Assembly (NCBI GenBank): GCA_036346375.1
Contig: CM070515.1
Span: 13,724,423 to 13,788,422, forward strand
DNA: 64,000 nucleotides
Direction of reading: 5' to 3'
Source of the DNA: Guadua angustifolia
Lineage: Eukaryota > Streptophyta > Magnoliopsida > Poales > Poaceae
Shown: positions 1 through 11,721 of the stretch, piece by piece
Position numbering within the stretch: position 1 is the stretch's first letter
Layout of the letters: every line of letters begins with the position of its first letter
Notes under the pieces: generated by a model
What the model was told of the DNA's origin: nothing
What the model saw: only the letters and a program-made list of their open reading frames with translations
The model's database searches: none
Translations under genes and position numbers: made by a program

Positions 1-544
1 CAATCCTTAGAAGGGTTATCCCAATTTGATAGAGACGTGTAGAACCCTTGAGGTTGACGTTGAATAAAGGATGGTATGCATGATCCCTGAACTTGCTGTT
101 GCTGAATCTTAACATGTTGTTTCAGAAACAAGATATTCATTATCAATCAAGTACCACCAGCTTATGGTTATTTCGTTGAGATAGAGAACATGCTTGTTGA
201 ATTTGACCAGAGGAATCAATAATTTGGTCCCGCCCATAAATGTAGATAGCATTTATTTTTGTGTTAGTGTTATGCAACTGTGAGACTCGCCGCAAGCTTT
301 TATGCTTCCTTCAACGTATTGCTTTGAGACTGCGCAAAGAATGAGTAAAGTCACATATTGCATCAAAGAAATATTTGAGCGCCTTTTATAAATAACTTTT
401 GTAATTTTGTTTAATGTGCCCGATCACGACAATATATTTATTTCTGCATTATCTCGTTCAATGTTTGCATTCTTGTTGATATTTCAATGTTATCAATGTT
501 ATTTGTTTCATAACAATGCCATCAATGTTATTTATTTCATAACT
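1..544. other. AT-rich intergenic sequence, no gene seen
   Basis: No coding frame of note and no recognisable domain. A short direct duplication, two copies of a 26-30 base phrase around TCAATGTTATTTRTTTCATA, lies at about 493-542. The stretch may belong to the repeat that follows. Confidence 0.4.
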
Positions 545-1116
545 TAAGCAAATAAACCAGAAACCGAAAACCAAAACCGTTAAAATCGGAACCGAAGCCG
601 AAAAAACCGAAACCGAATTATTCGGTTGTTGATTCGGTTAGTTGTATGAAATAACCGAACTTTTTCCGGTTAATTCGGTTTTAACTCTCGGTTAACCGAA
701 CTAACCGAACTTTGGTAAAGGGACCCATCAAATCGGAGACATATTGAAAACTCCTCGTCTGTTTGCCATCGCCATAGACCGTCAGAGGCTCCTTCCTCAG
801 CGCTTGAAACCATAATTGCACAAGGAGCATTTCAGTATGAAACAAACAACTGAGTTGTCCTTAAATTAAGGTGTCAAAAGAGGAGGCTACAAACGGTGGC
901 TACCTGAGCAACAAAGTTGCTGACGACACGGCCATCATCAATGCCAAATTCGGTTAATTCGGTTAAAACCGAAATCGAAACCGAATTATCGGTTAACCGA
1001 AGTGTCGGTTATGAAATTTTCAAACACAATTCGGTTTCTATTTTGAAATAACCGAATTTTCAAATAAATCGAAAACCGAAACCGATTTTTTCGGTTAAAC
1101 CGAATGCCCAGACCTG
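545..1116. mobile_element. hAT-type repeat, right end (CGGTT words)
   Basis: Two blocks (545-715 and 950-1110) are packed with the words CGGTT and AACCG in both orientations, separated by about 230 bases of ordinary sequence. The right edge, GAATGCCCAGACCTG, nearly matches the right end of the complete hAT element at 14976-16475 (GAATGCCCAGGCCTA). The left terminus TAGGGGTGGGCA is not visible here, so the copy is truncated, rearranged or starts outside the window. The hAT assignment is inferred from that shared end. Confidence 0.6.
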
Positions 1117-1429
1117 TCTGTTACAGTGGATCACGGAATCAAGACTCCAGATACTTACGTAATCCTTATTACAAACCCGGGGGATTCCGGCCACGCGTGC
1201 GAGCCATGTAAATTTCTGACGTATTCGCTCTACGTGTGGTCATGTTGTCCGCTTTGCGCCGAGTTTAATATGGTTTAAATAAACTTTTCCCTCGTTCGGT
1301 CACGATGGCTCATGCAGCGTGGTGGACGCATCACTCCCCGCGACGCCGCAGACACACGTTCAACCACTCACCCTCAGCCTGCATGCACAAACGTCGCCCC
1401 ACCAAATTTTCCCACACGACGGGTGCTGC

Positions 1430-2815
1430 ATTTATTTTTTGCGAAAGAACCCACAAATATTCCCAAAATTACATCTAGATTCATTTTTTGCGGAAAAGCT
1501 CCAGAAAATCAGAAATCCGTTTCTTTCATGCACAAGCCCTCCAAAAATTCAAAAAATATGTCCAAATCCACTTTTCCCGAGAAGCCCATTATAGATTTCT
1601 ACAATTACACCTAGGTCCATTTTTACCACGATTTTATTGCGATAAGACCCCTAGAAATCCTCGAAATTACATACCGTCCTTTCTTTGCGGAAAGGAGCCT
1701 AAAAAATCCCAAAATTCGTTTACCCTCGCATAGGCCCTTCGAAAATCCCAGGATCTATGTCTTTTTCTACAAGAAGGCCTAAAAAAACAAAAATTCATTT
1801 TTCTTTCATGTAGTCCCCTATCTTTTTTTTTTGCAGAAAGACCTCAAAAAAACCAAAGTTCGTTTTTCTTTCACATAGTCCCCCCAAAAATATGAAATTA
1901 CGATCATGTCTGCTTTTTATGAGAAGACCCCTCTCAAAAATTCCAAAAATGTCTTGAAATTACATCCAAGTCCATTTTCGTGGAAAAAATCCCCAATAAA
2001 TCCGAAATTCGTTTGTTTAAAGCACATCCCATTTTAAAAATCTAAAATTACGTCTGAGCCCGCTTTTTCCTAAAAACCCTCAAAGATTGATGAAAATCAC
2101 ATCTAGATTCATTTTGGAGCTCTTTTTGCGAGAAGACCCTAGAAATCATCGAAGTTACATGCATGTCCTTTTTTGACGTAAAGCGCCCAAAGAATCACGA
2201 AAATTGTTTTCCCTCACACTGGCCCTTTGAAAAATCCCGTAATCTAGGTTTTTTTCTGCTGAAAGGCCTAAAAGTTTTTCTTTCGTGCAGGGCACCGAAA
2301 TTCTAAAATTACGTCCGTGTCCGCTTTTTCCGAGAAAACCCTCTCTAGAATTTCCAAATTATATATGTTGGTTTGTTTTGCCGCCCAATTTTTCTATAGC
2401 AGCCTTCAGGATGTGTCTATTTTTCCGAGAAAACCCTTTCTAAAAGTTTTGAAATTATATCTTGGCCCATTTTACCACTCGATTTTTCCATAACAGCCTT
2501 CGGAAATTCCCAAATTACATCCGGTCCCTTCTTTTCGAAAAGGCCTAAAAGAAATCCCAAATTCATTTTCCTGCATAACCCCTCTGAAAATTCTAAAATT
2601 ACGCCCGGTTCCACTTTTCCCGATCAGACCTTCTCGGAAATTCCCTAAATTACAACTAGATCCATTTTTGTTGTGAGAAAGCCCTCTGAAAAACCAAAAT
2701 TACATCAAAATCCTTTTTTGCAAGATGCCCACCCTAGAAAATTCTGTGCTTACATTCGATTTGGCATACAAACCCTTTTTTAGAGAAGACCCTCCAAAAA
2801 TCTGAAACTGGTTTT
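1430..2815. repeat. Degenerate tandem array, about 50-base monomer with a longer period
   Basis: A phrase of about 50 bases recurs: ATTACATCTAGGTCCATTTT, then GCGAGAAGACCCTC, then AAAAATTCCAAA, with many substitutions and small gaps. Some units are replaced by a variant containing GGCCTAAAAAAATCCCAAA and TTCCTTCACATAGGCCC. A longer order is visible: the block starting near 1627 reappears near 2116, and 1668-1818 resembles 2156-2295, a shift of about 489 bases. The small frames inside are by-products of the repeat. I do not recognise the family. Confidence 0.75.
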
Positions 2816-3755
2816 TTTTCGGGTCACACGATTTTTTCCCTCTGGACATGTGGTAGCCGGCACGGCATGCATTGCACTTGCACCCACGCATCTTCTAGTT
2901 GTCCCTTACCAAAAGTGGACATCTCAAAAGCTTCAAGTGCAACCAACAGAACCGAAACTAGGCTACTAATTGCACATAAGTACGTAACTTCCATAGCTTG
3001 GAGTCATTAGCAAACAACCTTTTTGTTGTTTCAAATAAAATGGGTAATATCACTTGTATCAACCGAGAAGAACTTGAATACCTCGCCAACACCTACCCAA
3101 GAAGAATGTTACTTCACCTCGACAAGGAAAACATCAATAATTTCCAAGCTATCTCAAAGACCTAGGAAACATCAAGTGTCTAGAACAACCCCTGCCTCGA
3201 TATCGCTCGAACGTAAACATCTTTCTTATGTGATTGTACCCGCACTTGTTGGGGTATTGAGTACGCCCTTGTGTATTCAATTCCTGCAATCAATCTTTTG
3301 AGTCTATACATTTTAGTCCTTCATAGTTTTCAAAACCAAAGAAAATGAAAACCCTTTGTTTACCAAAGTGAGCAAACAAGTTAAATCACCATGAATCATC
3401 TTATAATCCTCTTACCTCAACCCAATAATTGAATTATCTATACATGTTTTCCAATTTAAAGTCAACTCGAAATGACATTTATTCTCAGCTCATTTCATCA
3501 GCTAACGTTGAATTATACAGATCAACCATTGTATTCAAATACCTTTCTTGATATTAAACATTCAGTTTTCCCCAAATGAGAGTAATGACAATGCATCTTT
3601 TCTTTCACCTCAAATATTCTAATCATACCACATACCACTATATAAATTAGATTATTAACAATACTAGTTATTTAAACAAAAGAGACATGTAGAAAGTATT
3701 AGTGTCTCTCATCCGCTACCTAAAATTAAAATAGAAGTCTTCTATTTCTTGCACA
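2816..3755. other. Intergenic stretch, nothing recognised
   Basis: A 92-codon plus-strand frame at 3023-3301 has no domain I recognise and no strong coding character. The rest is AT-rich. It should be the upstream interior of the Gypsy element that follows, but it shows no integrase or reverse transcriptase motif, so that element appears to be cut off near 3759. Confidence 0.4.
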
Positions 3756-3758
3756 TCA

Positions 3759-3902
3759 ACTAGGAATCACAAGACGAAAGTCCAGTGGAGCAATCATCCG
3801 GAAGAGGAAGCCACCTGGTAGCGCGAGGAGGATCGTCGAGCGGACTACCCCAACCTTTTTCCCCAGTTAGTTCCAAATCTCGGGGTCGAGATTTCTTGTT
3901 AG
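3759..3902 (+). pseudogene. Tekay/Del-type Gypsy polyprotein, chromodomain tail (broken)
   Basis: The frame through 3780 reads VQWSNHPEEEATW, a stop (TAG at 3819-3821), then REEDRRADYPNLF and a few more residues to a TAG at 3900-3902. The pattern VQWSNH-PEEEATWE-RE-L-YP-LF is the C-terminal part of the chromodomain that follows integrase in plant chromoviruses of the Tekay/Del type. The internal stop sits where a glutamate codon is expected (GAG to TAG). A purine tract (3901-3911) and an LTR start follow directly, as expected for the 3' end of such an element. Integrase, RNase H and reverse transcriptase are absent upstream, so only about 140 bases of the polyprotein remain. Confidence 0.8.
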
Positions 3903-3911
3903 GGGGGGAGG
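3901..3911 (+). promoter_or_regulatory. Polypurine tract of the Gypsy element
   Basis: The run AGGGGGGGAGG lies between the polyprotein stop and the LTR start. This is where plus-strand DNA synthesis is primed in LTR retrotransposons. Confidence 0.7.
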
Positions 3912-3913
3912 TT

Positions 3914-6746
3914 TGTAACATTCCGTTTTTCAATTTCTGGAAACTTGAATTTCAAAATCCGAACCCATCGCAATTTATTCGAATTAATTCCAGCTTAAAC
4001 TGAATTTTTAAAGTCAAAAAGGGATTTAATTGGATTAATATAAACTTCAAAATAATTATTTCTAATTTTATTGGGTTCCTTGTGCTTCATTTGATTTTTA
4101 TGAATTTTTGGGAATTTTTCCTAATTTATTTGCTATTTATTTGATTTATTTGAAGTTTATTCGGATTTTCTGGATTTTTCTTAATTCCTAAATCCCTTTT
4201 CCTTCTTATGGGCCGAGTTCACTGTTTCTCCACTCGCCCACATCGCGCGCTTATCGCCTGCCCATTTCTCCCGCACGACCCAACTAACCTAAAACCCTAA
4301 TCCCTTTGCTTTCATCACGGATCTCTCGCGTGGATCGCCTCGATGTGAGCCACGCCGCCTTTCAGAGTCAGCCGCCGCCATGCGAGCCCTAGCGCAGCCT
4401 AACCTCGGCTTCCAGACCTTTTCTCAAGACCGAGACTACTTAAGTCGACTCCGACCCTTCCCAAGATTCTCCGCTACCGCCTCTGCCGGCTCTAGCCATT
4501 TCAACCGAGACGCCGACGGTTTGTGCGTGAGACCTCGCCGGTTCTCCGCCGTGCCCGAGTCTTTCTCCATCGTGTTTCTCCGCCGCCGGTGAGTTTCCGC
4601 CGTGCTTTTTAGTACCAACGAGTTCCCATCATCATTGTCTTTCGGTTCCACTAACTTTTGGACTCGATCCGCTGTTCCTCCGCCTTGGGCTTTATCTCCT
4701 TCTCCAGCTCCGGTGAAAGTGCGATGCTACCTCGCCGTCGTTTCCTCTCTGCCACTCCCAGCCGTCCGATCGGCCTTCAACGGTCCGGATCTGCGCCACG
4801 AATACTCGGTAAATTATTTCCCCGAGCCAACTGCCTCGTCACCCCTTGTAATCCCCGTGTCCGCCACGTTGCGCCATGTTGCGCCACGTCACTGCCATAT
4901 GGCGCCGCGTAAGCGCCACGTCGCCTCCACCGCAGGTGCTAGATCCGCGTGGCGCACATGCAAGCCATGTGGCCGCCACATCATCGCCACGTGGCGCCAT
5001 GTCATTGCTACCTCGGCGCCACGTCAACACTATTTCGCTGTGGTTGTGCCCCGTCAGCAGCCACGTTCACGCCACGTGTAGGCCATGTGTTCGCCACGTC
5101 TGCACCATGTCACCACCACACACTTGCGTGTCAGCCAAGTCGACAGTAGGCCGTGAACCTAGTGCACGTAGACCGAGCCTATGACACAAGGGCCCCGCAT
5201 GTCAGCGCCTGAACTTATTCCTTTCCCGATTTAATTCCGAAAATCCGAATCTCAGCCAATCACATGCTGACACGTGTCACTTTAATTTATTCCTGATTTT
5301 CTCTCCCATTTAAACTTCGGAAGCCCCGTTCTCCTCCGTTCGAACTCCGATTTGAACGATTCAAATTTCTAAATTCATCTAAAATCAAGATCTATCTGTT
5401 GGTGTATTTATTTTGAATTTTTGGATTTTATTCATTTTTGTTTTATTTATTTCTTGTCTCGATTTGCGTGTTTCGCGTGTAGACGACGCAACGGTTGAGT
5501 GAGAGGAGCATCCGTCAGAGATAGCAGCAGCGGGAGAGGTTGAAGGCAAGTCTCCCTTGACCATTTTGAACCCAAGTTTATGAAATGCTATTTTGTGTTT
5601 AAATTATTGCATGCTTATTATTTGCGTATCATACTTTAAATATCGCTTTAATGCTTAGCTATATTCCAACTTTGTTATGCCACATTGATATTCAACTTGA
5701 CAACCTTTGACACCTTAGAAAACTAATTACTGTAATTAATGGTAATCATTTTGATTATGGGAACAGTAGAAAATGCTTAGCCATGCTTAATCACGCCGGT
5801 ATCTTACCATTATGGAAATGATTTCATTCTTGATTCAAAATGAATTGTGGAAATTATGGCAATTGGTGTTGCGGTATTAATTTGAAATTAAAAGTGAAAA
5901 TGATTTAGACCGGGCGGATTGGTTGTATGGCGGGTGCGGGATGCACAAAATTTTGGAATGTGATTGTCCGCCTAGTCAATTAAGGACCTGTGGTGTTACC
6001 TTGGGCCATGCTATACAAGACAACCACTTGTCTATTATGGGTACGACTGCTAAGTAATTTGCATGTGTCGTTATTTGACTTCGCCATTTGGGTTGTGCGG
6101 TTTGTCGAGGGTACTTGCAAGACGCAAGAGGGGCTTCGGATCTGGCGAGGTAGCCCTACCAACAAAGGAAACCTTAGCGCGGAGCTCAGAGCGGTATATG
6201 CATTGTAAAGGCCTTGTCATGATCTCTCGCCGCACACCAAAGGAAGTGTGTCAATAGCTTGGCTAAAGGGGTTGATCATGTCGTGTGGGTAAAGTGTACC
6301 ACCGCAGAGTCTTAAAACTACTTGAGTAGCCGTGCCACGGACAAGGGCAAGCGTGGAACGCTTTCACATAGTAGATTTTTCCGTTTTTGGTTTTAAATGG
6401 AAAAATGATGATTTGGTTTAAAATGAAAATGGGAGTTGGGAATCATGAGCGCTAGAGCTCCCGGATTTAGTTTGGCGGCTAGAGCCAACCAAGTAGTTGG
6501 AACTCGAAAATTGTTATACTTCAATTTAATTAATTATGCTATTTACATTTTGTGAAAAAAGGACGGCACTCTTTACAGGAAAGATGAGGAGACTAGAATA
6601 GCTGGGCACGGATTTCTACTCGGTGTTGGATCTGCATTGTAAGGCGGTGCATCAAGGTCCAGGAAGATTTTCATTGTAAGGCAAAAGGCGCGCAACAAGG
6701 TTCAAAAAGAGCTCACGGTATCAAAATAACAGGGCAGAATGTTATA
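3914..6746 (+). mobile_element. Long 3' LTR of a Tekay/Del-type Gypsy element
   Basis: The LTR begins TGTAACATTC and ends GAATGTTATA. These are inverted complements except for one C-to-T change next to the end. At about 2.8 kb it fits the long LTRs of the Tekay/Del (RIRE3-like) lineage. At 4855-5110 it holds many short copies of GCCACGT and GCCATGT, some forming G-box-like CACGTG. The following five bases, GTTCT, would be the target duplication; its partner is not seen because the 5' half is missing. Small frames inside (4380-5184, 5980-6257) are incidental. Confidence 0.75.
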
Positions 6747-6819
6747 GTTCTCGCGAATGTAGGTACATCATGCACCTTACGGAAGAAAGACATGCATACA
6801 ACCACTCTTTCGGAATCCA

Positions 6820-7296
6820 CTACGCTTCACGTAGGCGTAGATCTCCACTCTTGTGGGCGTAACCCAGAGTTGCCGCAACCGCATCGACCGATAGGCTGTC
6901 ACACAACTTTTGGGCACAGATGAGCTTTAACATGCCCAGCACGTACCGGTGCGCTGCCGCAAGAAGATTCTGAAACAACTCGGTCGTCGATGAAGAGCTT
7001 CCCTGCGGCTCTAAGCGCTCTTCGTCGCCGGGCAATGCGTCAGTATACATGAACCGAATCAGAACTTTAAAAGCTGCAGGCTCGATGTCGTGCAGCGTGA
7101 TGGAAGGCATCCTATCCTCTGCCATTGAGCCGAACAGCTCTGCTTTGAACACCAGCGAGCGGGCGGCGAGCACTGCCCGATGCGCGCCGAACGTCTCGCC
7201 GCCGACTGAGAACGAAACGTCGGAACCATCGGTGCAATCCAGCAGGCCGCCGAGATGGTTCCCGATGTCGGAGGGTGGCACGGCTATGGGGTCGTA
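6820..7296 (-). pseudogene. MATH-BTB protein fragment (BTB domain only)
   Basis: The minus-strand frame reads VPPSDIGNHLGGLLDCTDGS, then DVSFSVGGETFGAHRAVLAA, then RSLVFKAELFGSM and ITLHDIEPAAFKVLIRFMYT, ending after SGDLRLREA. This is the BTB/POZ domain and the start of the following helical region of the grass MATH-BTB family, whose members are substrate adaptors for CUL3 ubiquitin ligases. The frame opens just after an in-frame TAA with no ATG; the GTG at 7281 corresponds to the valine in VPPSDIG. The N-terminal MATH domain is missing, and the C-terminus stops about 40-60 residues early, 73 bases from the end of the Gypsy LTR. It is a gene fragment, truncated on both sides, or a captured piece. 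Expression as a BTB-only protein is unlikely without a start codon. Confidence 0.85.
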
Positions 7297-7419
7297 TTAG
7301 GGTGTGTTTTGTTGAATAGGATGGGATTTGTACTTTTGTAGTCTGCTGCAATCACCACCAGCGTGTGCGTGCATGGGGTTGTAGTAGTGAGTGAGAGATT
7401 CATTCTCAGTCGTTTATAA

Positions 7420-7720
7420 GGGCAGTCTTAATGCATATAGTTTCTATAACTTTTATGTCATTTAGATACTACATGTAGAAACTATGCTCTTAATGGATAG
7501 TTTCTTCAAAATAAACTCTCATCCAATCTCCTCTTTTCTCTTATTTTCTCACCCAATCCATTTTTTCCCTTTCTTGGTACTTGTATAGAAATGGTTTCCT
7601 GCATGAGAAATGGTTTCCTTCTCCTTCATCATTAACTCTACCTTCATATCACCATTTTACTTACATGACAACCTAATTAATGTTATAGAAATTATCTTAG
7701 TCATCCCATTGGGATTACGC
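7420..7720. mobile_element. Tourist-like (PIF/Harbinger) MITE, complete copy
   Basis: The element starts GGGCAGTCTTAATGCATATA and ends ATCCCATTGGGATTACGC, flanked on both sides by TAA (7417-7419, 7721-7723). A TAA duplication is the mark of PIF/Harbinger MITEs. The left 160 bases match the partial copy at 56950-57106 closely. Confidence 0.8.
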
Positions 7721-7723
7721 TAA

Positions 7724-7982
7724 AACAAGAGCTTTGAATGCTTGGAATCCCGAACAGTTTTCTTTAAGGAATAGTTTGAACGTCTTGGGGTTTGCGCAAG
7801 GTAGAAGAGACGATGGCACTCTGACTTTTTTTACTTTGACTTCTTAGAATTCGTGCCGTCAAATTTTCTATTGAATCGGTGAAGACGGTCACGACAGCTT
7901 TAGGCTGCGCACATGCACATCTGCCCAGAGCTTAAGATGTGCCTCGACTTCATCATGGCGGATAAGAACTTCAAAGAAGGCA
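7724..7982. other. Intergenic, nothing recognised
   Basis: No coding frame or repeat is evident between the MITE and the next element. Confidence 0.4.
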
Positions 7983-7990
7983 GTGGTAAC

Positions 7991-8621
7991 CAAGATTTTA
8001 AATTCGTTTTCGGTTCAAATCTCGTCACCTTTTGAAATCTAAAATTTCAAATAAGAATTTAAAATTGTAGACAAAATTTAAAAAACAAAATTCAAATCTG
8101 ATCTTCTTTAAACGAGGTTTTCAAGATTTTGGTGAGAAATGCCAAAATCTCGGTAAAAAATGGTGAAATCTTGAAAAGTTTCAAGCATCTGGATGGAGGA
8201 CGAGGACGAGGACGTGGTGCTCGGCTCGTAGTCATCTCGGACACAAACGCGTAGAAGCCGTAGCCCTGGAGGAGCTCGGACGCGGTGCTCGACGCAGAGG
8301 AGCCGGGGCTGCGGAGGATCTAGTGGGGAGCCGGAGATCTGGCAGAGAAGCGTGGAGGAGGAGGAGAGCGGAGGACCTGAAGAAGAAATGCCGGATGGCA
8401 AAAAAAATCTAGTTGAATGCTTGCGCAGCGGTACGGAAAAAATGTTGGAGAGACTGTTGTTCGATCCCCCAACCTCACATAGGTTGCACGGGTGGCTTAC
8501 CAACTGAACCAAGCATTCTTCATGTTTGAATTGCATCCGGCCAGATTTTGTATCTCGCCATCAGTCGGAAACCGAAATTTCACCGAGATTTCGCGAGATC
8601 TCGACGAGATTTTGAACACAA
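7991..8621. mobile_element. Non-autonomous hAT-type element with perfect 8-base duplication
   Basis: GTGGTAAC occurs immediately outside both ends (7983-7990 and 8622-8629). The left end, CAAGATTTTAAATTCG, and the complement of the right end, TTGTGTTCAAAATCTCG, are imperfect inverted repeats rich in AAATCTCG words. The 8-base duplication and this terminal style indicate hAT. The interior lacks a transposase; its GC-rich middle (8180-8390) shows no recognised domain, and a tRNA-like segment lies at 8450-8512. Confidence 0.7.
8450..8512 (-). repeat. tRNA-like segment, possible SINE remnant
   Basis: On the minus strand GGTTCAGTTGGTAAGCC (complement of 8494-8510) resembles the A box of a tRNA promoter. 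GGGGGATCGAAC, about 35 bases on, resembles the B box. No full cloverleaf or anticodon arm can be drawn with confidence, so this is not called a tRNA gene. Confidence 0.35.
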
Positions 8622-8764
8622 GTGGTAACTAAGGGGAATAGGGGATTGATGCTGCGCTTCCCGTCGGTTATTGATGATATAAGAACACGGTTTGAGACTC
8701 AACACATGTGTAACTAGAGAAATTTTACGCTGCATTATCCTAGTAGTATAAGATATATAGTATG

Positions 8765-9365
8765 AATCATACTAGCCGAGTGCCCGTACGTTGCAACGGA
8801 ACAACAACCGCTCATGCAGACGAATTAAAATAGTAGAAAAACAATACTCGGCAGAAATCTAAAAGACTAAACCGTGATAATAAGAAAAGTTTAAAGGTGT
8901 AATTTGCAAATTTTCGTATGCAAAAGCTTTTGTACTTGGAACTATAAGCTACAGACGAATTAAAACAACAGAACAATAATTTCTAGTAATTATAAAAAGT
9001 CTACAAGAGTAAACCATAATAATCAGAAAGATTTTAAGGTGCCTCTGCAAATTTCCGTATAACGGAAGATCTCATTCTTAAAACTACGTTATAGGGTCTA
9101 AGTTGTAGTTTTTCCATGGAAAAGACCTAAATTCAATAGATAGCCATATGCCCGTGCGTTGCAACGGAAACTTAATTTGTGATAAAAAGTTTATTTGCAA
9201 GGAGTACTAATAGTGGCAAAGGTGGGTAATTAAAGACCAGTGCCAAAAGTGGGTAATTTTAATGAAGTAACAATGGCAAAGGTGGGTAATTAAAGAGCAG
9301 TGGCAAAGATGGGTAATTTTGATGAAGTGACGTGGGAATAAACTCTCACTTTATATAGTAGAGAT
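8765..9365. repeat. Grass interspersed repeat with TGCCCGTGCGTTGCAACGG
   Basis: The phrase GTGCCCGTACGTTGCAACGG (about 8780) recurs as ATGCCCGTGCGTTGCAACGG (about 9148). A block of about 125 bases (8819-8940) is repeated at 8954-9063. A 60-base unit containing GGCAAAGGTGGGTAATTAAA and GGGTAATTTTAATGAAGT occurs twice at 9212-9330. The phrase is widespread in grass genomes, from memory, but I cannot assign a transposon class. Confidence 0.6.
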
Positions 9366-9431
9366 CTAGTCATTAATTTGTTAAGTGTATTATTATTACT
9401 CTATTACTAAAGAAATTATAAATAAATAATA

Positions 9432-9714
9432 CTCTCTCCGTTTATTTTTATAAGGCTTATTTTTTAAATGATGTTGTTTACAAATGTAAAGCTTACATGT
9501 AGATTTAATAAAACCTTTCCTTTTATACTCCTATTTATTTTCTCTCATCCATATGCATTTATTCATTACCACCCACACAAAGTATATCTTTCATCTTCCA
9601 AGACAATTAAGTGGAGGTATCTAAGTTATTTTTTCTCGTATCTTTCTCAATTTCAACGTAACCCTAATCCTTGCGCAAAGTCAAAATACGTCTTATAAAA
9701 ATAAACGGAGGGCG
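9432..9714. mobile_element. Stowaway-like MITE, copy 1
   Basis: The left end CTCTCTCCGTTTATTTTTAT and right end ATAAAAATAAACGGAGGG form an inverted repeat; TA precedes the left end (9430-9431). The interior closely matches the copy at 23724-24006 and, in reverse, the copy at 23227-23508. The last bases of the right end are mutated. Confidence 0.85.
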
Positions 9715-10363
9715 CAGCTAATATGATCTATTGGGTTGAAAAGAATAAACATTATATATTGATTTTAATGTACCGTAAAGGAGCTCGTGTAATTAATAGT
9801 GATTTTGTTAACGCGCCACTCATCCTAGTGATTTTGTTCTGTAAATTCGGTTCTGCAAGTTGCATTATTACATACTTACGTGCGAATTATAGCATCTTGC
9901 CCTATTTTTTTCGGTATAGTGAACTGTTCTTCAATCTTGATACGCCCTAAGACATACAATGCAAATCCATGCGACATGGATCTGCACTTTGCTTTGTGCA
10001 CAGACTAAGCCCAATGTTGGCGTCGGATGGGAAGAGCAGCGAGCTTAAGGCCTAAGGAGCTTAGAGTGACGTAGAATCGGCTCAGTCCAAGGAAGTGGAT
10101 GTCAGCCCGGATACAACTCCGCAGCCTACAAACGTAAAAGGCCCAGCCCACTTGGACAGGCGGCGCAGGCAGAAAACCTCGGCAAGCCGGCAGCGGCTCG
10201 CGAAGTCGTCGTCCACCGCGGCAGGGGCCGCGAGACGTGAGGTAGGGCACGGTGAGACGTCGACGGTGGAGAACCATGTTTCAAACCTGACGATGACACC
10301 GTCCTCGATCATGGCATTGTCACGGTTGGCGCCAGATGAAACATGTCTCCTATCACGTTTAAT
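9715..10363. other. Intergenic, one GC-rich open patch
   Basis: At 10020-10350 both strands stay open for 75-97 codons. I recognise no domain in either; the long overlapping frames probably reflect GC content. It could hold a degraded exon, but nothing decides this. Confidence 0.35.
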
Positions 10364-10987
10364 TAGGGATGACAATATTTGATGGCAAATACTACACCAT
10401 TCTATAGTGTTTTTATAGAAACAAATATGTTTTCATATATATTGTATTTGGTTTCAATGAACAAGATGATAAGCATTAGAGTAAAATGTAGGACAGTGAT
10501 GTGTAAGCTCATTTAATGAATAAGATAAGATAGGAAACTCAATTGACCTGCATTTAACTCAGTTATATAGTATAAACTTAACACTTATGACTACAGTGAT
10601 ATCAGATATACCGACATATAATAGAGTATCGTCTAAAAGAAAGAGTATGTATATACAAAATAAATTCAGAGTATGATATGTGCAAAATAAATTCAGAGCT
10701 TGATATAAGCTCAACAAGTTCATAAATATAGTATTACCTTTTAAAGCCTTATGTGTATCTCAGCTTACGGTTTCAATTTTATAATATATATCTTATAAAA
10801 AATAGGGCCTACATGTCATAGGATATCTATCGGGTACCCATGGTACAACTTGATATCCATATTCATCATATGTTCTTATCGGATACCCAAATCCAAAAAC
10901 TCATGGATTTGAAGTGCTACTCGTGTCCACTCTCATCGGATCAGATATCCACGAATACTCAAACCTATAGATAAACTAGCATCCCTA
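10364..10987. mobile_element. Probable hAT-type repeat (TAGGGATG ends, GGATAYCC words)
   Basis: The stretch starts TAGGGATGACAATA and ends AGCATCCCTA, which share an 8-base inverted repeat. The right third (10810-10970) is rich in GGATATC, CGGATACCC and similar words, as in related repeats near 49657 and 56800. The flanking 8-base sequences do not match, so the copy may be rearranged and the boundaries are tentative. Confidence 0.4.
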
Positions 10988-11721
10988 ATCTGTTCCCATC
11001 TGATCAAGATACTTTACTTCTATGTTACTCCAGGCGTTAAGTCTTTATCCTGTCTTGTCATACCTGAACTTTGCGTTGCGCCATGAAATTGTTTCTTTAC
11101 CTACCATTCGACAGCTTTTCTTTTGCCTAGAGATTTTCTTGAGCGCTTGGATTTTGGACAGTTGCTCTTTGGCCTAGTTTGTTTGGAAGTGAAACTCCGA
11201 ATTGAACGGTGAGACTCATGCATAGAAAATTGGCCAGGCCAGGCCAGGCTTGAGATATGACCAATTTCTAGTTGACCAACCTCGTAAACAATCGTATCTG
11301 CCGAATTGTATAATTTTCCCCTTTTTTTCCCCTCCGATTTTGAACTCTGCAAGTTTGGTCGAACTGATTTGGCGCTTACATGGATAAACAAATACAACTG
11401 CACTTGATGCCGACTCCGGCTCGGAAGTCTTCTTCTTGTTGACTTGTGGATATTGAGTACATTAAAGCAGGCTTAGGGTTGTCGAAGTCTGGTAGGCCGG
11501 TACACCTAGCTTAACTAATTTATATGTAGAGAAATCAAATCTCTGAATGTCTTTGGAAAGCTACACCTGGATTCGCCGAATGCCTTTCACTAAGTGCAGA
11601 TTCGCCAAATGCCAACTCCTACAATCCAAACCGTAAAATTTTGGCAATGATAATCAACCCAATACGTCAAATCTTAAAGCTGAGCCAGGTGCTTCGTAGC
11701 AGAGTTTTCATGGCAATATAT
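10988..11721. other. Intergenic, nothing recognised
   Basis: A 100-codon minus-strand frame (11101-11403) has no recognised domain. No repeat structure was seen. Confidence 0.35.

Noticed and set aside
8450..8512. tRNA gene on the minus strand
   Set aside because: Only A- and B-box-like phrases are present; acceptor stem and anticodon arm do not pair convincingly.
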